From Maribellus sediminis (GTDB taxonomy: Bacteria; Bacteroidota; Bacteroidia; Bacteroidales; Prolixibacteraceae), in the NCBI RefSeq assembly GCF_011799805.1, contig NZ_WXUB01000003.1, forward strand, positions 558,001 through 622,000: DNA of 64,000 nt, in the 5' to 3' direction. This document shows positions 23,350 through 32,143 of this stretch, piece by piece. Under the pieces are notes generated by a model, which saw only the letters and a program-made list of their open reading frames with translations, ran no database searches and had not been told where the DNA came from. The position numbers and the translations under genes are program-made. Numbering within the stretch: position 1 is the first letter of the stretch; every line of letters begins with the position of its first letter.

Positions 23350-25512
23350 TCAGATTCTAATGCTTAACTGAACCTTAAACCTGAGTTGGTTTTCAGTAGT
23401 GTAAAACCGAGGATTAGGTGTCCAGCGCCTTTCCATGTTGGTGTTATAAACAAGATAAATGATGTTCCCGGGACGAACCTGCCAGAATAAACGCCCGTTG
23501 TAGCCCATCATGTTGCTGACGTTATCATATTGTACATAGTTACTAAGGCCTAAGTCTGGAGTAAGATACAGTTGAAGCCTCGTTGAATAAATTGCCTCGG
23601 AGAAATCACCTTGAGGTAGCTTCCCGTTCACAAAATTACCACCTACCTGCAAGTTAATGTAACCATTGAATTTTAGTGTTACTTCGGTTTCAAGATCATT
23701 ATAGTGTCCGGAGTAAAATTCCCCGAAGCGGTAACTTACATCGAACTGCAACTTTCGGAATGAAGCTGTATTGACTTCAGCCCTGTAATTTACAAAACTA
23801 TAATCACCCTGAGGAATAATTATCCCATCCGAAACTTCAAAATCCATAGGGAGTACTTCTCTGTTCGGGATCACGTTAAACTCGATATGTTCACCACTTT
23901 CAGTTCTGAAATTAACGGGAGCAGTAAAGATGGAACGGCTTTCCAGGTTTCCTTCCAGGTTCCAGTAATTGGTCACGCGAAACTCGAGGAACCACTGTCG
24001 AATCAAATCACCAATCCAGCCTTTCTCCAAGCGTGGCATATAACTGAATCCTGTATACAAATAGTGATAGGAGTTGCGCGGCATAAAACCCAGACCAGGC
24101 TGAATGGAATCTCCCATATAAATATAGTTTAGTGCAATATCCCAGAGATCATTCGGGTAATCAAATTTTATTCCTGCAGCATTTTTATTCCCCGACTTCT
24201 TTTCATTCCAGTTCTGGATACCCCACATGCTGATAATTAAGTTGTTTGCTCCCAAGAACCTCGATGTCTTATATGTAAAATCAACACCTAAAAGCGCATT
24301 CCTTTCTCCGGTGGGTTCACCATAGGTTCCTACTATACCAAACTTTGACTCTTTCAGTATATTTTGAGAAATCCTGCCGGCAAACAAATTTTGAGTATTC
24401 AGGTCATCAGTTGCACCAGTCTGCACATCCAGCAGCGCCAAATTCGTATTTTTGATTTTTCCATATAGTTTAGAACCGAAAGTTATAGGAACCGGAGAAC
24501 CTTCATATAAACCTATCCTACGGCTAAAAAAAGGATGAAATGATCCCATGGCACCAGCCCCAAAATCGAAAATATCAGAACCTTCAAGAAAAAAAGTTCT
24601 TTTCTCGGGGAAGAACAGAGGAAATCTTGTCAAATTTAGTTTTCGTTCATCTACCTCGGTTTCTGCAAAATCAGTGTTGTATGTTACTGCTGCGACGAGG
24701 TTTGGTGTAATATTTTTGTAAATATCAAATCCACCATCAAGAACTTTATCTGCCGGTTCGCTTGTTGTTTTATCTACATCGAAACCTGTTATCCCGTAAG
24801 GTCTGATAGTTAACCCCAGACCTTGTTTAACACTATCGATACCGCTTAATAAACCTGCTTCCACCGGGTTTGAAAAGAAGCTGTTCAGGCTTATCCCCGA
24901 ATAACGAATTACTTCCTGTTTTCGGGCAATATAACGCTCAACATTTAGTCCCCATTCATTTAAATTTTTATTAAAACTGATTGTCTTAAAAGGAATCTTG
25001 ATCTCGGTTGTCCAGCCCTGACTGCTAATTTTGCTTTTTGCATCCCATATTCCGTCCCATCCCAACGAATAATGTTCACCAGCTGCAAAGCCTTCACTTC
25101 TTGCACCCCTTGGATTTACAATAAAAATGTAAGCACTTCTTTTATCCTGGAACGGATCGAGCAGGATACTGATTTTGTCGTCGGTTCGATCTTCTCCCTG
25201 ATCGTGTTCCATGGTATTAGAAGCAATTTTACCCGGCTCATTATCGAAACAGCGTATCCCCAGGTATAAATTGTTGTCGTCATAAATTACTCTTATTTCA
25301 GTATTTTCAGTGGGTTCGTTTCCGGGGTATGGCTCAACCATTTTCAATCCTGAAAATGGAACTGCCTGATTCCATACATTGTCGCTTAAATTGCCATCAA
25401 GGACTGGAGATTGGCTTACCCGGGTTGCAGAAATTTCTGTATTCTGAGCCCACAGGATATTCAAACATCCATACGTCAGAAATAATACGACTGTGACCAG
25501 AATTTTATTCAT
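23350..25512 (-). CDS. DUF5916 outer-membrane protein with CBM9-like domain
   Basis: 720 aa from ATG at 25512; an in-frame start 25 codons upstream would put a non-signal sequence before the signal peptide (MNKILVTVVLFLTYGCLNIL, cleaved near WAQ). Residues about 35-220 form a CBM9-like beta-sandwich (PVLDGNLSDNVWNQA, YDDNNLYLGIRCFDNEP). The rest is a DUF5916 beta-barrel with alternating strands. Family members occur in proteolytic or polysaccharide-degrading Bacteroidota and are thought to be outer-membrane; the ligand is unknown. It is the last host gene before the integrated element. Confidence 0.85.
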   Translation of the reverse strand: MNKILVTVVLFLTYGCLNILWAQNTEISATRVSQSPVLDGNLSDNVWNQAVPFSGLKMVEPYPGNEPTENTEIRVIYDDNNLYLGIRCFDNEPGKIASNTMEHDQGEDRTDDKISILLDPFQDKRSAYIFIVNPRGARSEGFAAGEHYSLGWDGIWDAKSKISSQGWTTEIKIPFKTISFNKNLNEWGLNVERYIARKQEVIRYSGISLNSFFSNPVEAGLLSGIDSVKQGLGLTIRPYGITGFDVDKTTSEPADKVLDGGFDIYKNITPNLVAAVTYNTDFAETEVDERKLNLTRFPLFFPEKRTFFLEGSDIFDFGAGAMGSFHPFFSRRIGLYEGSPVPITFGSKLYGKIKNTNLALLDVQTGATDDLNTQNLFAGRISQNILKESKFGIVGTYGEPTGERNALLGVDFTYKTSRFLGANNLIISMWGIQNWNEKKSGNKNAAGIKFDYPNDLWDIALNYIYMGDSIQPGLGFMPRNSYHYLYTGFSYMPRLEKGWIGDLIRQWFLEFRVTNYWNLEGNLESRSIFTAPVNFRTESGEHIEFNVIPNREVLPMDFEVSDGIIIPQGDYSFVNYRAEVNTASFRKLQFDVSYRFGEFYSGHYNDLETEVTLKFNGYINLQVGGNFVNGKLPQGDFSEAIYSTRLQLYLTPDLGLSNYVQYDNVSNMMGYNGRLFWQVRPGNIIYLVYNTNMERRWTPNPRFYTTENQLRFKVQLSIRI

Positions 25513-25692
25513 GAGGTTAGGAATAGTTTTTTGGAAAGGTAATGAAAAATAAGGTCTAAAAGAATGGAATAGATTCGTCACGTACAACCCTGGACTGGTT
25601 TGGGTATTGGAAATAGTTTTTCTGGTTTTTGGATAGAATACGGATGTAAAATATACTATTTAAGAAATAATATTTAACACCTCAAAAACAAT

Positions 25693-25725
25693 AAAACTCT
25701 GTAAATACTTGTTTTACAAAGCTTT
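25693..25725 (-). terminator. Displaced tRNA-Arg terminator
   Basis: On the minus strand CTTTGTAAA...TTTACAGAG, followed by TTTTATTG, forms a stem that resembles the terminator directly behind the intact tRNA-Arg at 40842-40877 (CTCTGTAAA...TTTTTACAGGG). It sits just outside the left repeat copy and is most easily explained as the original terminator of tRNA-Arg before the element inserted. Confidence 0.5.
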
Positions 25726-25733
25726 AATTAATA

Positions 25734-25748
25734 GTAGTCCCGACGGGA
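25734..25748. repeat. Left attachment-site core
   Basis: GTAGTCCCGACGGGA, identical to the last 15 bases of the tRNA-Arg region at 40889-40903. Identity to the tRNA stops at 25748, marking the left junction. Confidence 0.8.
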
Positions 25749-25801
25749 CTCATTTTTTATGTTTTCTATTAAACTCTATTGAATTCAATTGTATCTCAAA
25801 C

Positions 25802-25831
25802 TTGCTGATTATAAAGGATTTTGTATATTTA
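25802..25831 (+). promoter_or_regulatory. Candidate integrase promoter
   Basis: TTG (25802-25804) and TATATTTA (25824-25831), 19 bases apart, fit the Bacteroidota promoter pattern with one mismatch at the last base of the -7 box. It lies about 75 bases before the integrase ATG and just upstream of the presumed arm site, so integrase binding there could repress its own gene. Confidence 0.4.
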
Positions 25832-25875
25832 TCGTGTTAAAAGAAAAAAATTGAAATTAATAGAATTCAACGAAA

Positions 25876-25898
25876 TTTGACACCAAATTTGACACCAC
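25876..25898 (+). repeat. Left presumed integrase arm site
   Basis: A 23-bp sequence built from two TTGACACCA blocks. It recurs in the same orientation with one mismatch at 40811-40833, just inside the other end of the element. Tandem short blocks near both ends of an element are typical of arm-type binding sites of tyrosine recombinases; the function is inferred. Confidence 0.55.
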
Positions 25899-25905
25899 TT
25901 TTATT

Positions 25906-27141
25906 ATGGAGGCGAAAAAATACAACAAAAACTTTGTCAAATACAATCTGAAAAATGCAAGTGATCCAAACAAGAAAACACAAATAATTTTAGTGCTTGC
26001 AAAAAAGGGATTTAGGCTTAGATATTACGTTCAAAGAAGAATTGAACCAAAACATTGGGACGAGAAAGAACAACGAGCCAAATCTACATATGATAATAAG
26101 GCTACTTTGAACTTATTCCTAAAAACTATCGCAAACTTTTTGGAAAGCGAATACAACAAACTTGATGTCCTTAATGAAAAGATTACTACCGATAAACTAA
26201 AGGATTTATTAGATGAAAGAATTCGAAAAGAAGATAAGAAACAAAGCGTAATCGATAGATATGATGAATTTTTGGAAGCATCGAAGAATATCAGAAGAAG
26301 AAACACACTTAAAAGCCATATTTCAACAAAGAACAAACTTGAGCAATTTGAAGCCTTCAAAAAAACGAAACTAACCTTTGACAAGTTCGACCATAAATTC
26401 GATGTTCAATTCAAAGATTATCTGATTAAAGAGAAAAAGCTAACCAACAACACTATTTCAAAATATTACAGAACATTTAAAGTGTTTATGAAATGGGCTA
26501 CAGATAAAGGGTACAACAAAAATCTGGATTACGAAAAGTTTAAAGCCAAACAAACAGAAGGAGAAATCTACTTTTTATCCTGGGAGGAATTAATGGCATT
26601 ATACGAACTGGATAACATCAGCGACAAATTAAAAAGAGTAAGGGATATGTTCTGTTTTGGCTGCTTTACAGGACTTCGTTACTCTGATATTGCAAATCTA
26701 AAGCAGGAGAACGTTTCTAACGACTTTATTGAAATAAACACCATTAAAACGGGTTCTAAGACCAGAATACCACTTAATAAGTTCTCAAAACCGATTTATG
26801 AACGCTATAAGTCAGACGAAACTATTTTTATATTCCCTTCAATTAGTAATCAAAAAGTCAACGATTATTTAAAGGATCTGGGGAAAAAAGCGAAAATAAA
26901 TGAGCCGGTTAATATCGTCCATTATAGGGGAACCGAAAGAATTGAAAAGACGGTACCAAAGTATGAGGTTCTTACTTCGCATGTAGCAAGAAAGACATTT
27001 ATAACTAATGCTATGATTCGGGGAATGGCAACCGAAGTTATCATGGACATTACTACTCACAGTTCTCACAAATCATTCGCCCGATATTTTAAAATAGTTG
27101 ACGAACATAAACGAGAGCAAATGAACAAAGTGTTCGGATAA
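25906..27141 (+). CDS. Tyrosine recombinase (integrase)
   Basis: 411 aa. N-terminal arm-binding and SAM-like core-binding domains (about residues 1-105 and 110-205) precede the catalytic domain. Catalytic residues visible are Arg in FTGLRYSDIANL (about 262), Lys in TGSKTRIPL (about 287), HxxR in SHVARKTF (about 358-361), His in THSSHKSFARYF and the nucleophile Tyr in the same block (about 394). This is the Bacteroidota integrase type of conjugative and island elements, not a host XerC/D. It lies at the left end of the element, 158 bases from the attachment core, as expected for the enzyme that inserted it into tRNA-Arg. I see nothing that marks it as an integron integrase. Confidence 0.92.
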   Translation: MEAKKYNKNFVKYNLKNASDPNKKTQIILVLAKKGFRLRYYVQRRIEPKHWDEKEQRAKSTYDNKATLNLFLKTIANFLESEYNKLDVLNEKITTDKLKDLLDERIRKEDKKQSVIDRYDEFLEASKNIRRRNTLKSHISTKNKLEQFEAFKKTKLTFDKFDHKFDVQFKDYLIKEKKLTNNTISKYYRTFKVFMKWATDKGYNKNLDYEKFKAKQTEGEIYFLSWEELMALYELDNISDKLKRVRDMFCFGCFTGLRYSDIANLKQENVSNDFIEINTIKTGSKTRIPLNKFSKPIYERYKSDETIFIFPSISNQKVNDYLKDLGKKAKINEPVNIVHYRGTERIEKTVPKYEVLTSHVARKTFITNAMIRGMATEVIMDITTHSSHKSFARYFKIVDEHKREQMNKVFG

Positions 27142-27314
27142 ACTCCTTCTTACTTTTAAATTATTTCAATAACCATTTTATAGTTTTTAGCTCACAATCG
27201 TCACTATTTGAAGACTATCAAAAAATTTTGACGCAAAATCCAAAAGAGAAATTATATCTATTGAAATTGCAATCAATTAATTCTAGATAAGGATTTAAAT
27301 TTAATTGTGTTTCA

Positions 27315-27605
27315 ATGGATCTAAAATTTGAGCTTTCGGAAAAGTCGATTCAGGAATTAGGAAAAATAATTCAAGAATCAGTTAAGAGCGAATTAAAAAA
27401 CTTACTTCCTAATTCAATTTCTGTTCAAACACCGGATAGAATACTTCTAAACCGGAAACAAGCTTGCAAATTATTAGGATGCTCGTTAACCACTCTTTAT
27501 AATTATCAAAAGAATGGAAAAATACCTTTTCACCAGGTAGGTAGAAAAATCTTGTTTGATAAAGAAGAGTTACTTGCTCATTTACGAGTCAATTCGAAAT
27601 ACTAA
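27315..27605 (+). CDS. HTH DNA-binding protein (excisionase-like)
   Basis: 96 aa. The C-terminal half is an HTH_17/MerR-like helix-turn-helix (RKQACKLLGCSLTTLYNYQK then GKIPFHQVGRKILFDKEEL), as in small regulators and excisionases of Bacteroidota elements. The N-terminal part is a short helix rich in Lys and Glu. Thirteen bases separate its stop from the start of a clear paralogue. Confidence 0.8.
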   Translation: MDLKFELSEKSIQELGKIIQESVKSELKNLLPNSISVQTPDRILLNRKQACKLLGCSLTTLYNYQKNGKIPFHQVGRKILFDKEELLAHLRVNSKY

Positions 27606-27618
27606 AAACATTCTCAAA

Positions 27619-27957
27619 ATGGAAATCAAATTAAAATTAGATGATAAGGTGATTAAAGAAATGAAGAAAATAATCACTAAAACAATTGAGGATGCTCTTA
27701 AGAAATCACTTCCACAAATAGAAACGCTCAATAAGGGTCAAGGTACTAAGGACGAATTAATGACAAGAAAGCAAGTTATGGATCTACTCAATATTTCTCA
27801 CGCTACTCTGTATCATTACCAGAAGAGTGGAAAAATTCCTTTCAAAAAAATAGGGAACAGAGTGTATTTCAAATACGACGACATAGTAAATAATCCTGAA
27901 TTAGATGGTGATCCATATGATTATAAATCAAAAGACCAGAACGACTATGAATGGTAA
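27619..27957 (+). CDS. HTH DNA-binding protein, paralogue of the previous
   Basis: 112 aa from ATG at 27619; a longer frame starting at 27556 would overlap the previous gene. Residues about 52-92 form the same HTH_17 domain (RKQVMDLLNISHATLYHYQK, GKIPFKKIGNRVYFKYDD). The N-terminal helix resembles that of the neighbour, so the pair arose by duplication. One may regulate the cargo and the other act in excision; sequence alone does not show which. The tail is acidic (DGDPYDYKSKDQNDYEW). Confidence 0.75.
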   Translation: MEIKLKLDDKVIKEMKKIITKTIEDALKKSLPQIETLNKGQGTKDELMTRKQVMDLLNISHATLYHYQKSGKIPFKKIGNRVYFKYDDIVNNPELDGDPYDYKSKDQNDYEW

Positions 27958-28327
27958 AATCCATATTCAGCTAAATATACCATTAAAAAAATCACACGGT
28001 GTGCGTCTCTTGTTGCACAGCACAACGTGTCTACTAACTAGACTGACAAAAACGCCATATATCCATGTATATCAATACATTAATGGCATTATTTCGCTTT
28101 TTTCAATTAATTCGATTTAAATACATCCAACTAAACCTTGTAAAACCATAGTGTGTCTAGAAATTATATTTCTGTTTGTTTAATCATGTACCGGGGAATT
28201 ACATATTACCGCCTGCCAAAATGAGGGATTTGAGTTTTCTTATTAAAAACATTAGAAAATGTTTCCTAGTAATACTTAAAACAAATATTTTTATGTGAAC
28301 TTAAAAACAACCTTTCTAAATTAACTA
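27958..28327. other. Intergenic region before the defence cargo
   Basis: 370 AT-rich bases without a convincing ORF. The only structure I noticed is a GC-richer patch near 27997-28030 with short GTTG/CAAC and GTGTG/CACAC inversions, possibly an operator. The promoter for the downstream operon probably lies in 28200-28320, but no clear -7 box stands out (TATTTTTA at 28286-28293 is the nearest). Confidence 0.3.
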
Positions 28328-31300
28328 ATGAGCCTCTTCCAAAAATCCGTCGAAAAAAAGTACCTCAACCAACTTGATTCTGAATTAATAAATGAAAAGT
28401 ATGAACTACTCGTTAGTTACTTTGGAAATACTGATATTCAGAAAAATATTAGAAATGCAAAAGAGGAGCAATTTCAGGAAGGTTTTTTACGTGAATTATT
28501 TGTAAAAATTCTGGGGTACACGCTAAATCCCGAGCCTAATTTCAACCTGACTACTGAACTAAAAAACATTGCCAACAGTAAAAAAGCTGACGGTGCAATT
28601 CTGAAGGGTGCAGATGCAACGGCAGTAATTGAATTAAAAGGAACAGAAACAACCGATTTAGATAAAATTGAAACTCAGGCATTCGGGTATAAAAACCACC
28701 ATCCCAAATGCAAATATGTAATCACCTCGAATTTTGAGAAGCTTCGTTTTTACATTAAAAATGCGGTTGACCACATTGATTTCGATCTGTTTAATCTTTC
28801 AAAAGATAAGTTTTCATTGCTTTGGTTGTGTTTGGCTAAAGACAACCTATTAAACGATTTACCTTTAAAAATTAAGGAGTCATCTGTTTTACAGGAAGAA
28901 AATGTCACAAAAAAACTATATGCTGATTATTCAAAGTTTCGAACCGATATATTCAACAACCTTGTAAAAAATAATCCTGGAATTGATAAACTTCTACTTT
29001 TCAAAAAAACGCAAAAATTACTTGATCGGTTTTTGTTTATCTTTTTCGCTGAGGATCGCTTACTTGTTCCTCCAAATTCAATTAGCCAGATTATTAAAAA
29101 GTGGGAAGACGATGTGGCATTTGGTGAAACTCGCCCATTATATGAAACTTTTAAAAGTTATTTCCGGGTTCTGAATACCGGAAGACCTAAACGCGGTGAT
29201 CGAGAGGAAATATTCGCATATAATGGTGGTCTGTTTCAACCAGACGAGGTTCTAGACAAGATCATAATCGATGATGAATTATTGGCGACCCATACATTAC
29301 GACTTAGCGAATACGACTTTGAAACTGATGTTGATGTAAATATCTTGGGACATATCTTTGAACATTCTCTTGGAGAAATTGAAAATGTGCAAGCCGAAAT
29401 AAAAGGTGAAAAGTTTGATGCACAAAAATCAAAACGTAAAAAAGACGGTGTTTTCTACACTCCAAAATACATTACTAAATACATAGTCGAAAACACAGTT
29501 GGTAAACTTTGCGATAATAAACGAAACCAATTGGGAATTAATGAAATTGATTTTACAAAAAATTATACAATTAAAACACCGCGTTTTGTTGAGATTGAAA
29601 CTACAATTAATAAAAAGAAAAGAAAGGTCATAAAAAAGACTTCACTTTCAGTTGAGGGATATAAGCACCTTGAAAAATTGGAAGAATACAGAAATTTTCT
29701 ACTTGATATAAAAATTGTTGATCCGGCATGTGGTTCAGGCGCATTTCTTAATCAGGCTTTGGATTTTCTAATTAAGGAACATAGTGAGTTGACTGAACAG
29801 ATAAAAAGAATTACAGGAGACTTATCAACAATTTTTATTGATATTGAAAGTCGAATTCTTGAGAACAATATCTATGGAGTCGATATAAACGAAGAATCGG
29901 TTGAGATTGCTAAACTTTCTCTATGGCTTCGTACGGCACAAAAAGGAAGAAAACTCACCACCCTCAGTAACAACATTAAATGTGGTAACTCCTTAATTGA
30001 TGATCCAAAAGCTGCAGGAGAAAAGGCTTTTAACTGGAAAAAGGAATTCCCTGAAATATTTGAAAAAGGTGGTTTCGATATAGTGATTGGAAATCCGCCA
30101 TATGTTTTTGCACGAGAGAAAATATCAGAAATTGAAAAAGAGTTTTATACAAAAAATTACAATTCTTCAGATTATCAGGTAAATACATATTTACTTTTCA
30201 TCGAAAAAACCGTTGAAATAATAAAACCTAATGCAATTTTTGGATTGATTGTACCTAACGCTTGGTTAATGGTTTATTCTGGAAAAGGTTTAAGAAAATA
30301 CTTAATTGAACAATGTAAACTTAATCAGATTATTAACCTTGAAGGATATTCATTCGAAGGGGTGAATGTAGAAACAATTATCATTATATCTGAAAAAGAA
30401 AGAACTGAAAACAATGATTTTCTAGTTTTTAAGAGCAAGGGGAAGGAATTTATTTTTAGTCATGTTAGAAATCAAAAGGATTTCACAAAGAATGAAGGTT
30501 TTGAGTTCAGAGTATTTTTGGATAATGAAAGTATATCCTTAACTAAAAAATTGCTAGTGGGATCTGTTGATTTAGATTCTATTGTCCACATTAAAGCGGG
30601 TCTACAAGCATATGAAAAAGGAAAGGGCAATCCAAAACAGTCAGCAGAAGATGTTAAAAATAGACCTTTTGATTATATCTACAAGTTTGATGAAAATACC
30701 TATAAATATCTTGATGGGAAAGATGTAGGAAGATATTTTATAGAATGGACTGGTCTCTATTTGAAATATGGTGAACACCTAGCGGCACCAAGAACTTTTA
30801 ATCTCTTTTCCGATAAAAAAATAATAGTAAGAGAAATTACGGGAAATTACCCTAAATGCATTATATCAACATATTCAGAGGATTTATATCTGTATAATAG
30901 AAGCAATATTGCAATTATTGAACGTGAAGGGAAAAATATAAATTTAAAATATGTTGCTGCGGTTCTTAATAGCACATTAATGTCATATTACTTTATAAAA
31001 AATACGGCAAAATCAGTTCGAAAAATGTTTCCTAAAGTAATTCTGAAAGATTTGCGTTTATTTCCATTTAAAGAAATAGATGAAAATGCCCAGCACCCTT
31101 TCATCTTATGTGTTGAAAAGATGCAAAAATTACATAAAGAGCTTTTCGATATTAGACAGAATTTTATAGACTTATTGAAATCAAAGGTCGATTTAGATAA
31201 ACTCTCAAATAGACTACTCAGCTGGAATGAACAGCAATTTAATGTATTCATTAACGAACTAAACAAAGTAAAAATCAAACTAAGCCTTTCGGAAGAAGCC

Positions 31301-31450
31301 GAGTGGATGCAATATTTTAACGAGCAAAAAGAGAAAGCCCAAAGGTTAAAAGCCGAAATTGAAAAAACCGACAAAGAAATTGATCGGATGGTTTATGAGT
31401 TGTACGGTTTGACGGAGGAAGAGATTAGAATTGTGGAAGAAAGGAACTAA
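28328..31450 (+). CDS. Type IIG restriction-modification enzyme
   Basis: 1040 aa, a single-chain nuclease, N6-adenine methylase and specificity protein. An N-terminal PD-(D/E)xK nuclease lies around residues 86-106 (KKADGAILKG, AVIELKGT). The methylase follows with the SAM motif VDPACGSGAFLNQAL (about 463-478) and the catalytic motif IGNPPYVF (about 586-592). The C-terminal third contains a target-recognition-like region and ends in coiled coil (about 950-1035). It should methylate and cut the same short DNA target, or act alone as a phage-exclusion methylase. A PglX-like BREX methylase is less likely because a nuclease motif is present and no other BREX genes are seen. It begins the main plus-strand cargo operon. 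Confidence 0.85.
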   Translation: MSLFQKSVEKKYLNQLDSELINEKYELLVSYFGNTDIQKNIRNAKEEQFQEGFLRELFVKILGYTLNPEPNFNLTTELKNIANSKKADGAILKGADATAVIELKGTETTDLDKIETQAFGYKNHHPKCKYVITSNFEKLRFYIKNAVDHIDFDLFNLSKDKFSLLWLCLAKDNLLNDLPLKIKESSVLQEENVTKKLYADYSKFRTDIFNNLVKNNPGIDKLLLFKKTQKLLDRFLFIFFAEDRLLVPPNSISQIIKKWEDDVAFGETRPLYETFKSYFRVLNTGRPKRGDREEIFAYNGGLFQPDEVLDKIIIDDELLATHTLRLSEYDFETDVDVNILGHIFEHSLGEIENVQAEIKGEKFDAQKSKRKKDGVFYTPKYITKYIVENTVGKLCDNKRNQLGINEIDFTKNYTIKTPRFVEIETTINKKKRKVIKKTSLSVEGYKHLEKLEEYRNFLLDIKIVDPACGSGAFLNQALDFLIKEHSELTEQIKRITGDLSTIFIDIESRILENNIYGVDINEESVEIAKLSLWLRTAQKGRKLTTLSNNIKCGNSLIDDPKAAGEKAFNWKKEFPEIFEKGGFDIVIGNPPYVFAREKISEIEKEFYTKNYNSSDYQVNTYLLFIEKTVEIIKPNAIFGLIVPNAWLMVYSGKGLRKYLIEQCKLNQIINLEGYSFEGVNVETIIIISEKERTENNDFLVFKSKGKEFIFSHVRNQKDFTKNEGFEFRVFLDNESISLTKKLLVGSVDLDSIVHIKAGLQAYEKGKGNPKQSAEDVKNRPFDYIYKFDENTYKYLDGKDVGRYFIEWTGLYLKYGEHLAAPRTFNLFSDKKIIVREITGNYPKCIISTYSEDLYLYNRSNIAIIEREGKNINLKYVAAVLNSTLMSYYFIKNTAKSVRKMFPKVILKDLRLFPFKEIDENAQHPFILCVEKMQKLHKELFDIRQNFIDLLKSKVDLDKLSNRLLSWNEQQFNVFINELNKVKIKLSLSEEAEWMQYFNEQKEKAQRLKAEIEKTDKEIDRMVYELYGLTEEEIRIVEERN

Positions 31451-31462
31451 AGAACTAAAATC

Positions 31463-31930
31463 ATGGAAACAAGGAAAGAAAAACATGATCGTTACATTCG
31501 AAACTTGCAAAATCACATAGATTCAACCAAGGAGTCAACCAGATATTCCTCTGACAGATTTGATGTTTTGATCATATCATTGTCCACAAGTGCCCTTGTT
31601 TTTTCGATTGGTTTCGTTAAAGACATAATTGAGGATATTCATCTCATTGATACTTCTTTATTAAAAACGTCATGGTTACTATTTGTTTTGTCAATTGTAT
31701 CTAACCTTATTTCACAAATAAGTGGATATTATTCAAACAATTTAGAGATTTCAATCAGTAGAAATTTAATTAGAGAAGAACGGGGTAAATCTTTACCTAA
31801 AAATCACAAAATATTAGAACTAATAAAAAAGAACCTAAATAAATTTACTATTGGGCTAAATGGGATAAGTTTCATTAGTCTCATAGGAGGAATTTGTTTA
31901 ATTGTTTTATTTTTTTCAAACAACATTTAA
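31463..31930 (+). CDS. Small three-helix membrane protein
   Basis: 155 aa. A charged N-terminal helix (about residues 1-30) is followed by membrane helices at about 33-53, 64-86 and 130-152, with a short basic loop (SRNLIREERGKSL) between the last two. The layout resembles SLATT-type small membrane effectors linked to defence operons, but I cannot confirm that family. It starts 12 bases after the type IIG enzyme and precedes a 53-aa peptide and a KAP NTPase, so it is probably part of one unit with them. Confidence 0.65.
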   Translation: METRKEKHDRYIRNLQNHIDSTKESTRYSSDRFDVLIISLSTSALVFSIGFVKDIIEDIHLIDTSLLKTSWLLFVLSIVSNLISQISGYYSNNLEISISRNLIREERGKSLPKNHKILELIKKNLNKFTIGLNGISFISLIGGICLIVLFFSNNI

Positions 31931-31941
31931 AAACTTGAACA

Positions 31942-32103
31942 ATGAGTAGTTATGATGATTCTTTAAAAAGAATTGAACAGCAAAGAAAAAGACAAGAAGA
32001 AGAGCTTAAGCGGATTAGAGATAACCAAAGAAAAGAGCGAGAACTCAACGAACAATCGAGAAAAGGAAGACCAACAGATGAGAGACCAACTAAAGATGAC
32101 TAA
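31942..32103 (+). CDS. 53-aa highly charged helical peptide
   Basis: ATG at 31942, eleven bases after the previous stop, with a stop at 32101. The product is nearly all Lys, Arg, Glu and Gln (starts MSSYDDSLKRIEQQRKRQEE; contains a repeated RKxxEEL-like pattern) and is predicted to be one long helix or coiled coil with a disordered polar tail. No family recognised. Its tight position between a membrane protein and a membrane-anchored NTPase in the same direction suggests a linker or regulatory subunit. Confidence 0.5.
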   Translation: MSSYDDSLKRIEQQRKRQEEELKRIRDNQRKERELNEQSRKGRPTDERPTKDD

Positions 32104-32143
32104 AGATTTTCTGTAGCATTGAGTCAATTAATCAAGCCTTACG

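Noticed and set aside
25906-27141. Integrase as the missing integron integrase of the left array
   Set aside because: It lies at the end of a tRNA-integrated element with its own att and arm sites 22 kb from the array, and I see no IntI-specific insert.
28328-31450. BREX PglX-type methylase
   Set aside because: An N-terminal nuclease motif is present and no pglZ, brxC, brxL or other BREX gene is nearby, so a type IIG enzyme fits better.
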